From contig CAUYUJ010014754.1 of the NCBI GenBank assembly GCA_963575745.1, positions 124,501-188,500 on the forward strand: a DNA stretch of 64,000 nucleotides. Direction: 5' to 3'. Origin of the DNA: Prorocentrum cordatum (lineage: Eukaryota > Sar > Dinophyceae > Prorocentrales > Prorocentraceae). The position numbers were made by a program, and so were the translations under genes. The notes below the pieces were generated by a model. It did not search any database. It saw nothing but the letters and a program-made list of their open reading frames with translations, and had not been told where the DNA came from. Shown here one piece after another: positions 32,138-43,850 of this stretch (the stretch's first letter is position 1; each line of letters starts with the position of its first letter).

Positions 32138-32190
32138 TCGGCACAGCCCTCACACGTTTCGTGGCCTCAGAGGGAGCTCCACCGAAGAGG
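32138..32190 (+). repeat. Orphan copy of the 88-bp unit
   Basis: CGGCACAGCCCTCACACGTT, TCGTGGCCTC, GGGAGCTCCACCGAAG matches the array at 29975-31395 but lies 750 bp beyond its end. Confidence 0.85.
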
Positions 32191-32478
32191 AGACGCACCA
32201 CCTCGATACTTACAACTGCATATGGTTGTTTTTTCCCCAGATAATTCTGCGGCAGTCATTGGCGTAGTGTTTATGCGTGCAGTTTCTGCGTAGTGTTCTT
32301 GCACGTTCCTTGTCGTTCCTGGGACAATGGGCAGCTGTTTTGAAAGGAAGGGGCATGGAGCTGGAAGAGGAGAAGGATCCCTGCGTCGTGGTGATCGTGA
32401 TCAGGACAGGGCGGTGTAACATCTACCCCTGGTGCTGTTGTTTGGCCCGGCTCTGTCCTCTCTTACTTTCGGCTGCAG

Positions 32479-32586
32479 GAGCGGGGGGGAGGGGCGGCGG
32501 GATGGGAGGCATCCGAGCCGGGGGCGGTCGTCGACGGCACCGCGTACATCGTGGAGACCATCCCGTTGGACACGTCAACGGAGCTG
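32479..32586 (+). CDS. PLD3/4-like gene, exon encoding the luminal N-terminal segment
   Basis: A pyrimidine-rich tract ending TTTCGGCTGCAG precedes an open 108-bp segment. It ends before GTGGAGGG, so both splice sites look canonical. The 36 residues include ASEPGAVVDGTAYIVETIPL and DTSTEL. PLD3 and PLD4 carry a V-E-S-I-P segment at this point, just before the first PLD domain, and the helix with TWEVLLQFI expected next is encoded at 36667. The segment is in phase 0 with that exon (…TEL then GARHTWE). Assigned from order, strand and family resemblance; an alignment would be needed to confirm. Intron 3' of this exon is about 4.1 kb. Confidence 0.55.
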
Positions 32587-32759
32587 GTGGAGGGTGGCAG
32601 GCATAGGAGGGGGACGAGGAGGGTGGAGGAGGAGAGGAGGAATGGGGAGGGAGGCGGAAGAGGAGGAGGAGGAGCCTGGAGACAGACGTAGGACGTCTGG
32701 AGACCTTTAGAGGAGGAGGAAGAGGGGAGGGGGGAGGAGGAGAGGACGGAGGTCGTCAT

Positions 32760-35700
32760 CGGACGATGGCATGGCGAGCAATCGTGCTCCGCTCATCGGC
32801 TGGCTCGAGTGAACGCAGCCCCGAGATGAAAAGTAAGCGCGAGCGAGGGGGCAGGGGGGCGACCAATGGGATAGGCGAGGAGGGACGAGGGAGGAGGGAG
32901 CCACGTGCGCAATGCATCACCACGGGCTGGATACACTAATGTGCACACAGGGTCAGGAGCACGCTCTGCAGCAAGGCCAGCGCAGGAGACTGCATCTGCC
33001 GTGTCGTGAACAAAAAGCTCTAGAGTTATGCACTGGCCACCCACGCTCCTTCCGAAACACATTGGTTCAAGTAAAAGCCCGGTAGCTCGAGCTCATGGGC
33101 GCGCGGAATCCGACCGAGCACGCAGGAGCCAGGAGCTCGTCGGTTGGATGACCAAGCGGGCACAGCTGCAAACCTTGTGAGATTCCAAGCCCAGCGTTAG
33201 CACAGCATACGTGTGTGCATATATACATCGGTGTAAACGTATGGTGCAACACACAGAGATTGCACCACGCAGCGTGCACCACAAAAACTGCATATCGAGA
33301 GTGCCACAACCAACTGATTGGGACCCACGCTGGCAAATATCAACACACAAACAATTCAGGTGATGCAGAGAAAGGCATGACTGGCTGAACGCACGACAAA
33401 CAAAGCATAATCTACAGACTTGGGATGTGCAAAATTCTTTGGCCACGGAATGCGGCGCGTTGTCGTACTTTCTTGCGCCCAAGAGCGTCTTGTTTCAGCC
33501 GCGATGCAGGATGCTCACATCTTGCTTATGCGGCCTCCCGCGGACACCTCAGATGTTTCAGCGTCCCCAATTGAAACGCAGCTTACACTTCTATTGCACC
33601 CGTACGCAGCCTGAAAGGTCGTTGAAAGAGAGCGTGCGAGAAAGAGGGAAAGCGGTGCACAGACGACGGCACATATTCGCACGTCGGGGTGTGTGCTGGA
33701 GCAGGACGGTCGTGTCTATTCGTGTGGCCATCCGCGCACGTTCACATGAAGTCCGCAGGAACCGACCAATACTTCTACCACCAATGGGTTCGAAGTTATG
33801 CCCAGTATCTGCGGGCAGCCAATCCCTCTCGCATTGTTTGACCTCTGCAGGACTCACATCGCCACATGCTCCTCACATCGTGTTCAAGCACGCAAGCGTT
33901 TCCTTCAAGCATGGTATCACATTGTGGAGCCGCCACAGCTCTCAACCACCCCCGAATCGTGGCAATTGTCTTCTCGGGCCTGGGTACATGTCTCCTCGCC
34001 GACTTCGTCGACCAAGTGTGGAAATCCATCACCTTATTGCAGTATGTGTGTGTGTGACTATTTCGAATATGTCTGCCTAATGTGTTGGTCGAACTGGTCA
34101 TGGCACGTGCATCCAATACTGAAGTACATGGCTTGGAACCGAGGCATGTTAGGGGGACATGTGGACCGAACGGTGAAGTCGAGCCCGCATGCGAAAGGCC
34201 ATGACGTCTTGAATTCGCGTGTTGTCCTCAGCATGCGTGATGACCATGATGTTCCACCAAGGAGAGTTCACAACGCACATGCAGCAAATGAGTGCGGACT
34301 AGCACGGCTTACTCTCCGTGCCATGTGGCACCCACACGGATTCTGGTTGATGCTGCATAGGGCAACCAGGCAATGCAGATTTGGACCAGGTGAGAGCGAG
34401 AGCCCTTTCAGGTGGTTTGCGCGAGGAGCGCACGGTGCCAAAAGATCGGTGCCCACCCTGGGGGCAATAGTTTTGCTCTAGTTGCCCGCAGGGCTGCGGG
34501 CGAAGCCCTCGCCGCACGAGCATACGAACAGCACTGCGCGATATCTCCAACCATCCAGTTGGCGAGAACCTTACGGTAGGTCTGCGTCGTGTCGACTCGT
34601 CGCGACCCCAGCGCGGGCGTTCAAGGTTGAACGCCGCCGGCGACCCAGAATCGATCGATGTTGAACGATCGGACGTTGCGGCAGCGGCCGATCGTTCAAG
34701 GTTGAACGATCCCTGCGGTGTCAAAAACCAACGCTGGGGTCGGCACGACAAGAACCTGCCGTAATGAGGTTAGCGATCCCGACGCATCTGTAGGTACGGG
34801 CACAGGGCACCCCCCGCAGCGCTTGCTGCTTCTTGCGTCGTGCTTCCCGTCGCCGCCGTGAGTGTCACGGTCCTCTGCCTTGGACTGCATGCAGCAGATC
34901 TTCCCGTGATTGGGAACGCACCATTTACTCCTGCACTTGCTGCTGGACAGGCTGGACTGGTGAGGCCGACCGGCCACCACAAGTACGTTTCCTCGGACCG
35001 TCGCTTCACGATCGATGGCCAACTCGACGGTTGAATGCAAGATCACAGTAGGCCTTTGGCAAGTTGCACCATGGAAGCGAGTTGTGAAACATGCTAGATT
35101 GGAAGTCCAGTCCGGCGGAGTGTTGACCAGATGTGGCGCAAAAGGCGTGTCACGCAACATAGAGTACGAGCAAATTGTTAGATCGATTGATTAATTTGCA
35201 GACACCTCCCAACTAGGACATGCTGCTCGAGATGATAGCCTCACTTATGAATTGCCACAGCGATCAACAGGATATGTGCAATGAGCGAAAGACTCCATTC
35301 GTCCTCGATACGCACATGGTTGTAATAGCCCCAGGCGACTCATAATGATACAAGCGGTGGCATTGTGCAGCACTTGGCGCACCTTGGCCCCACTCTGGAT
35401 GCATTACGCGGGCCTCTTGTGCCGGCGACGAAAACACGCGCATGTTGTCCAGACGGGTTCTCAGGACCCTAGAGGATTCACGACGATTGCGGCTGCGATT
35501 TATCAGAGGTCACCACCGAGCTCCACCATGAATTGAACGGTTACGTTGGCGAGCATCGGATGGCCATTGGCACTAGGGTGCAGGGCGGCGATCGCGAAGG
35601 ACTTTGCTGCCCACATCTCCCAAGAACTCGCAGCACGAACAGCCAGGAAGGAGACCAGAAAGGCTGGCGACGCGCAAGCCAGTGCTTGTGCTGTTCACTT

Positions 35701-36480
35701 CAGCGGCATGCCGACGAAGCTCAAGGACGGCGTGTTCGAGCCAGCGTTGATAGACACCAGATTTGCAGTTGGACTGACGCTGGCAAGGAGTTTAGCCTAC
35801 ATGCTTGCAATCCCAGCAAGACTAGGCATACACAATTGCATGATCCTCTAAACCAGACTTCGTCGCTTCCACCAGCATCTGCCAGGGGCTCGCAAGACCG
35901 ACGAGAGGATGACAGCCAGAACACGTCGCGATGCCATGGAAGCAGCACGGTCCCAACCTTCGGCTGCGCACAGCGATGATGGAGTTCCATGGAAATGCCA
36001 GGCAAGCACATCTGACGAGCGGCACAGACAATTCAGCATGCACATTTATAAACAGATGTGTGTGTATAAAGATGTTATCCGATGGCCATTCGCCCCGAAA
36101 AAAAACCATTCAATGTAGTTTTGTTGTTTGCGTTTTATAATTTGCCAATGCAGGACGTCCAGATGAGATGGTTGAACAAAGATGCCACCAGTCCCGCAAA
36201 CTATATATTCAAGATATCGGTAGTTAATTCTGTCATTCCCCGGGGCTGCATGACCAAACCCAGTGCCAACAAAAGTGACAAAGCAAGAGCCTGCAGCGTC
36301 AGAGGAGGATTCGTGACAGGCAGTAGGATATCCCAGATCATTTACCACGAGACAGGATATTGCAAAAGCTAGGGCAGATAGAGGCGATTACCAAGATACG
36401 ATGGCAACTTCATGGCAGTACCATCGCTTCGGAGTTGAATCCATTTGATCTCGCGCAGCTTTGCGCAGGACAGCAGAATT
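32760..36480. other. Intronic unique sequence, no gene seen
   Basis: Lower-GC, non-repetitive sequence between two exons of the PLD-like gene. Frames of 60-227 codons exist on both strands but none shows a motif or protein-like bias. A short Arg-rich cluster with GTTGAACGATCG repeats sits at about 34620-34710. Poly-purine sequence begins at 36495. Confidence 0.5.
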
Positions 36481-36494
36481 TCCTCTCATTGCTT

Positions 36495-36660
36495 TCGCTT
36501 CGAAGGCCGGAAGGAGGAAGAGGAGCAGGAGCAGGGCGGAATGAGGACGAGGAGGGAGGAGGAGGAGGAGGAGGAGGAGGACGAGGAGGAGGAGGAGGAC
36601 GACGAGGAGGAGGAGGAGGAGGAGGACGAGGAGGAGGAGGAGGAGGAGGGGGAAGAGCTG
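36495..36660. repeat. (GGA)n microsatellite before PLD exon
   Basis: About 160 bp of GAG/GGA. In the plus frame it reads as poly-Glu and runs without a stop into the following exon. Confidence 0.95.
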
Positions 36661-36666
36661 GTGAAG

Positions 36667-36741
36667 GGTGCCAGGCACACGTGGGAGGTGCTGCTGCAGT
36701 TCATCCGCGAGGCCAGGGAGAAGATCGACTTCACCGCGATG
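36667..36741 (+). CDS. PLD3/4-like gene, exon with first-domain helix
   Basis: After CTGGTGAAG the frame reads GARHTWEVLLQFIREAREKI followed by DFTAM. In PLD3 and PLD4 the equivalent stretch is a helix (A/T-W-x-x-L-x-x-x-I-x-x-A-x-x-x-I-D) running into the beta strand that ends in FYW. Here IDFTAM is followed in the next exon by YWRLL, with the family spacing exactly kept. The 3' edge is ambiguous: ATG occurs at both sides of the proposed intron (GCGATG-TGCCCT and GCCATG-TACTGG) and neither side gives a clean GT/GC-AG pair at that point. The upstream edge may alternatively lie inside the poly-Glu repeat. Confidence 0.6.
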
Positions 36742-37184
36742 TGCCCTCCTCCTCCCCCGAGGCTTCCGGCGGCAGGCCTGAGGTTTCCGGAGGTCTCCGG
36801 TGTTTTCTCGGGAGGTCTCCGGCGTCCCTTGGGCCTTCTTGGAGGTCGAGGCTCCTGGGGTCTTCTTAGAGGCTTCCGGAGGCCTGATCTCCGCCAGGCT
36901 ATTTCGCGCCCATGCTCCGCCATGCTCTTTCAGGCGTCCTCATCTTCCTCGAACTCCGCCTCGGGATGCACTTCCTGGGAGGTCAGATTCAGCATCGGCG
37001 CGGTCGAAAACCGGCGCACTCCCGTTCGATTCCGCACAATCCCGCTCATCGGGCTCTATCCGGTTTCCATTCTGGGCCTCATCTGGCCGCCTCATCCAGC
37101 CTAGTGGCCCCTTCCTTGATCGGGCTCAGTAGCCTTCAGCGCAATCGTTCTTACGAAGGCTTCCCAGGAGAGTTGCCTCCGAAG

Positions 37185-37299
37185 CCGCCCTCCGCCATGT
37201 ACTGGCGCCTGCTGCACAGAAAGGAGAAGAAGAATGCCAGCTGGGCCTACGACCGGGGGGCCGAGGTGCACGCGGCACTGCGGAGCGCGGCTGGGCGAG
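37185..37299 (+). CDS. PLD3/4-like gene, exon YWRLL...GRG
   Basis: The frame encodes MYWRLLHRKEKKNASWAYDR, GAEVHAALRSAAGRG. PLD3/PLD4 have F-Y-W-x-L at the start of this segment and a G-x-E-V/I-x-x-x-L helix ending in R/K-G-V at its end. The last base of the exon (37299) is followed by GCTCGG, a GC donor. Joining to the exon at 46680 gives ...SAAGRG-VKLRALC, precisely the family's G-V-K-V-R transition. The start is taken after GAAG at 37184 but could lie nearer the TAC at 37200. The following intron is about 9.4 kb and contains the antisense LINE. Confidence 0.7.
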
Positions 37300-37309
37300 G
37301 CTCGGGGGC

Positions 37310-38230
37310 GGGGGGGGGGGAGAAGGGGCGGGCAGGGGGAGGGAGGAGGAGGAGGAGGAGAAGAGGAGGAGGAAGAGGAGGAGAAGAGGAGGAGGAGGAG
37401 GAGGAGGTGGGAGGAGGGGGGTCCAGACGCCCCCGCGTACCAACAAAAGTCGCGACGGACGGTTCTCTGCTGTGCTTGGCCTTTGGGGGCCCTCGCCTGG
37501 CACTGGGACCGTCAAACAACCACTCGGGATGAAGAGCCCGTCCCGGGCAATTGGTCGAGACCTGTGGGGGTCGACGTCATTCAAAATCAGGACGTCGGGG
37601 GCATGGGGAGTGAGAGGGGAGGAGGAGGAGGAGGAGGAGGAGGAGGAGGAGGAGGAGGAGGAGAAGGAGGAGAGGAGGAGGAGGAGAAGTAGGAGCGGGA
37701 GGAGGAGGAGGAAAGGGAGGAGGAGGAAAGGAGGAGAAGGAGGGAGGAGGAGGAGGAGGAGGAGAGGAGCAGCATCGGGGAGGAGCAGGAGGAGGAGAAG
37801 GAGGAGAAAGAGTAGCAGGAGGAGAGGGAGGAGAAGAAGGAGGAGAAGGAGGAGGAGGGGGAGGAGGAGCGGGGTGAAGCAGGAGCAGCAGCAGGGGAGG
37901 AGGAGGAGGAGGAGGAGGAGGAGGAGGAGGAGGAGGAAAAGGAGGAGGACGAGGAAGAGGAGGAGGCTGAGGAGGAGGAGGAAGACGAGGAGGAGGAGGA
38001 GGACGAGGAAGGAGGGTGGAGGTTCAAGAAGCGGTGGTTTCGCCACACTGCAGGCTCAAGGAGAGGTGGGGGGTTGGGACGGAGGGGGGAGCAGGAGGAT
38101 GAGGAGGAGGAATAAGACGAATAAGTAGTAGGAGTCGGGAAGGCGGAGGAGGAGGAGGAGGCGAAAAAATGAAGGCGGAGGAGGAGGAGGAAGGGGAGGA
38201 GGAGGAGGAGGAGGAGCGAGCGAGCGGAAG
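37310..38230. repeat. (GGA)n-rich tracts
   Basis: Long GGA/GAG runs at 37340-37410, 37615-38020 and 38145-38220, with short unique pieces between. Intronic in the PLD-like gene. Confidence 0.95.
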
Positions 38231-38359
38231 CCGAGGGGCAGTTGGATCCAGAGACGGGGAGGGAGGCACAACCCTCACAACCCCCTCCCAGCACCTACAC
38301 GGTGGAGCCCGAAGGCCAGGACCACCTTGCAAGCGCCAGGACGGGGCGTGGGGGACGTA

Positions 38360-38545
38360 CCTACCTCAACGCTGCCGCGGGCGGCCAGGGAGCACGGGGC
38401 CTGCGGCAGGCCCGTGCTCACCCGCACGAGGCCCGCCGAGGCGACGAAGTGCTCCTCGAGGGCTCCCAGCGCCATGAGCTGGTGCAACCACCACACCCAG
38501 TCCAGCGCCAGGGCAACGTACGGCATGCCCACGTGGAAACGTCGC
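38360..38545 (-). CDS. Possible antisense exon or LINE 3' flank, unknown
   Basis: The minus-strand frame reads FHVGMPYVALALDWVWWLHQ, LMALGALEEHFVASAGLVRV, STGLPQAPCSLAARGSVE and ends at GAG-GTAGGTACG, an excellent GT donor. The composition (hydrophobic, Trp-rich) is protein-like. No family recognised; the acceptor is not clear. It lies 260 bp beyond the LINE stop, in the PLD intron, on the opposite strand. Confidence 0.3.
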
Positions 38546-38808
38546 CGACGTGGCAAACGAAGGGGACGCGGAAACACAGCATCTCGATCGAACCACGGCA
38601 AAGCAGACTGGCGCTCCCGCCACTTAGAGAAATCAAGGGCCAGCAAAGCTGCAACCACAAGAAACTCGGACGGAAGTCACCAGCCTGGCGACGAACGAAC
38701 CTGCCGCCCCAAGGGCACAGGATTTGAAAGCAGAACAAGTTGTCGAAGCCACCGAGGATCAAACTCAACATCTTGGCTCCATATCGGTGTGCAGTCAGGG
38801 CTGCACAC

Positions 38809-39862
38809 TCACTCCGACTCTTGGTCATCATCGTCATCATCGGGAATGTGGCCTAGCTCCACGGCCTCGCGAAACTCGAGCCCGTACGCCAGGAGAATAC
38901 GTGATGTATCCAGGAGCCTCTGCTTCTTCAGTGGGGTCTGAACGGCGCTGCTGCTCAACTCCAACTCCCACTTCTTGGTCTCTAACCATGTTCCGTGCTG
39001 GCCCTGATGGCGACCGCGGAGACTCGAGCCTGACATGAGCTCGAATCGCTTGTGGATGCCTGAGATTATCAAAGTGCCGTCGGTTTTCCACTTCGCGGCC
39101 ACCTCCATGCTTGCCTTTACACTTCTGAGCCAGCCTTCGATGATTCTTAGAATCAGAACAGAAATACTGGCAGCACGTGGAACAGAACAAAATAAAGTGT
39201 GGCGAATCCACCATCGGATATTCCACTAGGCTGTGCCCTGCCACATGCCATGGCTCCAGGAAACCATCAAGCTCGTCTTCCAGGACCAATTCACAGAGGG
39301 GCTCATTGCCCACCATGACGGGCAGGGACGGCTGAACAGGGGCCTCCTGCTCCACATCTTCTTTCAACGGGAAATGGTAGTCCAGGCCCTCAGCGTTGCA
39401 ATCATACAGCCATGCTTGAAAACTCCCAAGGTACTGCAGTAGCATTTTGTGTAACTTCCTGCAGCCACGAACGACATCCACGTGCTCATCCTCTGGCATA
39501 TTATATGCAGCCCCACGCTTCGCCAAAGCATCCGCCGTGGAGTTGCCCGTCTTCTCAAAATCAGACAACACACCTTCAATCACATCCGTCGATGTTGCAT
39601 GGCCCTTCACATGCTTGAACGCCTGCCGATGAAACTCCTCATTCTGAGCAATCAACTTCCACACATTAGCTCTTGGACTGCCTGCTCCCACTGCCAGGCT
39701 AAGCGAACGACAGTCAGACAGCGTGCCTTTACAGTCTGAGAGCACCGTGCATGATCCAAGAACTTGCCTGCTAACAATCAACATCGCATAGTCCTCTCCA
39801 CACTTGGCCACTTGCAGGGGGCACCTATCTTTTGGCACTGCGCCGTAGTGCCTGGCCACCAT
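38809..39862 (-). pseudogene. LINE RNase H domain and C-terminal tail
   Basis: The frame from 39862 contains the RNase H elements TVLSDCKGTLSD (first Asp), FKHVKGHATSTD and GNSTADALAKRGAAYNMP (late Asp), about 39760-39500. A Cys/His cluster FCSTCCQYFCSDSKNHRRL follows near 39150. At about 39105 the sense shifts to the frame ending at 38809 (VAAKWKTDGTLIISGIHKRF, PLKKQRLLDTSRILLAYGLE, ending DDDDDQESE). RNase H would remove template RNA after first-strand synthesis. Its presence places the element among RNase-H-bearing non-LTR clades. Confidence 0.88.
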
Positions 39863-40158
39863 CCTGCGTTCATGGTCGTATACTACAACTGACCACCCAG
39901 CGCTTCTCCTGTACGGTCTGTCCGTATAGAACCCACTCCCGTATGAACAATTCCTTTACGATCCATGTCATAAAAGTGGTGTGCTGGGTTCCTGCTCGGA
40001 TAAGCGAAAGCTTGAGCAGGGTCAGGAAGAAGGCCACGGCAGAAGAGAGTCTGTAGGGCCTCAGGGGCCTGCTTCATACGTTTGACTGCACTGTGGAGCT
40101 CCTTCGGGAGCCTCTCCTGCCTGAAGAAGTGGTACGCGTCGCACTCAAAGAACCTATG

Positions 40159-42651
40159 CTAGAACGTGCCTGGGCAACCTTGGCACCTCAAGCACACCGG
40201 GGGCTCCCCGCTGAAGGACTTCGAGACCCTGTACTGGCACCAGTGAGCCCCCGAGCACAGGCCCCTGAGAGACCTCCGTTCCCTTGGCGGTAACTTACTG
40301 CGCTTTGAATGCAAGACCTCGTTCATGGGTATCCACGGTAAGGGGCCTTGAGGGACTCGTGAGCCACCATCTGCGAGCCTGTGAAGAGCTTCCCTATCGA
40401 TGTGCCTCCGAACCCCATGCTTGACCGTCGAGCTCAGTAGGGCGGGCGGAGTGGTCCTGAAGTCCCAAAGCTGCTCATCGTCATCTCTGATGGTGTGGAC
40501 GTCCTCCCAAGACCACCCAATCCTGTGGAGCGAGAGGAGAAGCGCGGCAATCGGGTTTTTGCACTTGGCCCAGCGTTGTGGATCCAGTAGCAACGGCCTC
40601 GCTTCTTTGAGCAACTTGTCCACGACCGCCCATGTGACGGCCTGTGAATTCATGACGACAGCAAAGGTGTGGACCGCGTCCACCGTCGCAATGACCAAGG
40701 GGTCCTGCTGCCAGCCGCACTCTGCCGTCAGCAACGAAAGACCCACAGACGCGCCTGGCTTGTACTTGCCAACGTTCAAGTACGACATGCGAAGGGACTG
40801 GATCCTCGAACTTGCCACACCTTGGATACTGGAGCCCCAAAGAGATTTGGCCAGGACCCCTGCTCGATGCACAGCTGATCTTTGACGACCCAGTCCCTGG
40901 AGAGCTTTGACACGCACCCCTCGCTGCAGAGCCTCTGAGATCCTCGAAACCTGAGTGCTGATCCTCCTCATCCTTCCGTCAATGGCATCTCCCCCTAGAT
41001 CTCTATGAAAGGCATCGCGACCAGGGCAAGGAACATCTTCTGGCCAAAGATCTCGCACATGCGCTCTCACTTTGCGGAGAACTTCATCATCGCTGCACAA
41101 CAGACCACACTTGTCCCACGAAATCGGGAGCCTGCGGTCCTCCATGCCTCCTACCAGCATCGTTAGACCAGTAATCGCCTGATCGGCAACCTGAGTGGGC
41201 CCACCTATCACATGTAAGCTGATATCATCGATCAAATTCTTGATTCTGATAAGGTTACACTTAACCCCTATGCTCCTGAGCGTGGTGATCGTCATCAACT
41301 TAGCCAACCCTGTTGCGCATGAGCTACCTGCTATGATGGACCCGTTCGCGTTAATGACCTCCGAAACCGATTGTTGGTACACGGCCCTCCTAGGGCCTCT
41401 GTGCAATGCGCGCAAGGGCCTCAGAAGTGCCAGGGGAAAATCAGTATCCCTGGCAGCACGCGAAAGTTCTTGGTGGCTGACCATTTCATAAAACTTGCGG
41501 AGGTCCACAAACGCGCTAGAACTGACAAAGCCTAACTGGGGGGCCACAGCCGCAAGGGTGTTGTGAATCCAGGCGGACTTGTCACATGAGGTCTCACTAG
41601 AGGCTCCCCAGAAAAAATCTATCGGGCAACTTGGATTCCCAATTGGAGACCTGCTTGTGTCTCAATCTAGACCATATTCTAGCAAACAAGGGCAGCAGGC
41701 CTATGGGTCTTTCCCCCCTTGTGGTTTGGGGAGGAAGACGATGAGAATGAGCCATGTGTCAGTGAGCTCTGGCTCAGCTTCCCACCGGTGCAAAATCAGG
41801 ATCAAAGCCGCTATGAGAGGCTCAGGCAACTTCTCAATCCACCTCGGGTGAAAGGAATCCCAGCCAAGACCAGTGTTGGGCCTAAACGACCCTAGGGCTG
41901 CTCGCACCGCTGCTGGCTCTAGCTCGGGAAGGGGAGCCGCGCCTGAAACATCCCAGGAAAGAGGGTGGGGCTCCAGGTCCCTGGACGGAAGCTTCCAAAG
42001 CGAGACCCAAGTCCCCAGCATGGCCTTCAAGGCCTCATGCCCCGCGACGGGCAGCGAGTCAGCAAGCGCTGGTTGGGAATTGCCCTGAGGGCCCCGAGCA
42101 TGCTTATGAGCAAGACTCCCTCCTCTCTGGAACGCGAGATCTGAAAACTCCTTCCAAGACTGTCGAGCCGCCGACGCATCCTTGCTCGTTTGCTGCTGCA
42201 CACGACGCCGAAGCAAGTCGCACACCTCAACACGAGAGTCGGAATCCTCAAGACGAGCAAGGAAGGCGGTATGCGAGCTTGGTGACACAGACTCCTGAGT
42301 CGACTCAGCCTCCTCCTCCCCCGAACCCGTCCAAACGCTACCGACCTCCTCCATGCGTGCAACAGCGCTGCTGAGCGCAGCATGCTTGTCTGGGGCCGTG
42401 GAGTCTTGCGCGCGGAGCCACTGCGTTGTCACTCTACGAAGCGTTAACCACTTCAGAGTTAACGCACTGGCCTTTCTTCTGGCACTTTTTCCCCAGGCGC
42501 AAGACAAGGGCACCTTTTTCCAGACGGCAACCAGCAGCGCGACCTGAATAACGGGGCCTGTCAAACTCGGGCAGCGCCGTGTACATGCGCAGATAAAGCT
42601 CACCGGAGGAAAACCACCTGCGCGCAAGACTGTCCACGGACCCCCCTGCAA
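40159..42651 (-). pseudogene. LINE linker and reverse transcriptase
   Basis: The first frame (ending 41701) carries a linker and the RT N-terminal motif AALGSFRPNTGLGWDSFHPR. After a break of about 150 bases with stops, the second frame (ends 40159) has motif A SSAFVDLRKFYEMVSH (about 41517-41470), the motif-B region GSIIAGSSCATGLAKL (about 41340-41290) and the catalytic LIDDISLHVIGG (about 41232-41197), a Y/F-x-D-D variant reading I-D-D. The thumb and a C-terminal Cys motif (PPVCLRCQGCPGTF, just before 40159) follow. The two catalytic Asp motifs share a frame, so the core is better preserved than in the 21.5 kb element. Confidence 0.92.
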
Positions 42652-43850
42652 GAATTTCGATACCTGGCCAGCCCGAGATGTCCCCTGGAACGAAAGCCCC
42701 CCCCTTTCTTTGGGAGCCTGAACGGTTCGGGCTGGATTCGCCTGTACATGAAATTATGGCTTCCCACCCCCGACATCCTGAGGACTGCCGCTTTGTGGGG
42801 CCCCACGGGAGTGTCATGCCGAAGGCGCATGCTACGGACAAAGGGCATTCGCACATCACTCATCACGAAAAAGTTTATGCAGCTGTCGTTGCACGTGGGC
42901 TGTTCTACGCGCGCAACCTCCGCGTGCAACAAGTTTTGAAAAACCATGCCGAAGAAAACTGTCGGTCCCAAAAAGCTCAGCTTCGATGTTCCAGTCGCCC
43001 GCAATGCAGAAGGGCAGGCACGAGGCCCGAACGGCCTCAATGAGAGCTCCCAAGAGCTTTACGTTTCCTTTAAGGCCCACCCCCACCTCCCCGTAAACCG
43101 AAACGAAGAGAATCTGCATATCTCCTAAAACAGTGCGCTGAAACTTAAGCCTGCTCTTGGGATGTGCACATGCTGGCAAATACTCTGCAACAGGAATGTG
43201 AGCACGCGTGCACAGGCCTACCCCACTAGACGTCGACAAAGCCGAACTGCCAGTGATCGCACGCGGTGACGCCTCCAGCCGATAGCCCCGAGCCCGAGCC
43301 CAAGCTTGACCGCGTCGGATCTGCTCGCCAGCTGTGAGGCGCAGCTCCTGCAGCACGAAACTGTCCGCCTGCAGCAACTGGTCCAGCACGCACCACTCCA
43401 TGAAACTCTGAGCCGTGGCCCAGGAATTGCTGTTGTAGCAAACCACCGTGAACTCCGTGCTAGCCCCGAACGATTGGATCGGCTGCTTGTCACCAGCCAC
43501 CTGAAGCTTGCTAAGCGCTGTGAAGGTAGAACTCCGACCGAGCGACTCCAAATCATGAACAGGAGCGGGCTCATGTAGTTCGCCAGGGCCGGGTGAATCT
43601 GTGTGTTGCCCCGCAAGTTGCCCAGCAGAAAGAGGCACCACTTCACCTGATGCATCTTCTCCGTTCAAATGCTCGCAAAGGCGCAGGCAGCTGTAATCAG
43701 GGAACTGCAGGCCGCCGTAGGTTACTTGTCGTAATCGATTGTCGTCCACTTCGCCCCCTTTGACCGCATCCAAGGACGCGAGGGGGCACTCAATAGTTCG
43801 GATTGTGTAGCCGCTTAGGTTTGAAGCCTCCTGCTGCCAAAAGACGAGCT
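42434..43850 (-). pseudogene. LINE AP-type endonuclease domain
   Basis: The frame ending at 42856 contains the endonuclease/exonuclease/phosphatase signature in order: FTVVCYNSNSW (about 43455-43425), VLQELRLTAGE (about 43360-43325), SSGVGLCTRAHIPV, ILFVSVYGEVGVG (about 43110-43070) and CIAGDWNIEAE (about 43015-42985). The last part continues in two other frames (VMSDVRMPFVRSMRLRHDTP, then SGCRGWEAIISCTGES). This domain nicks target DNA to prime reverse transcription. Catalytic N, E and D-x-N positions are present; the C-terminal part is broken by frameshifts. Confidence 0.88.

Noticed and set aside
34080-34100. CWSNWSWH frame resembling the N-W-S after the second PLD motif
   Set aside because: No HxK-x4-D precedes it, it lies between exons for the first half of the protein, and the surrounding frame is not protein-like.
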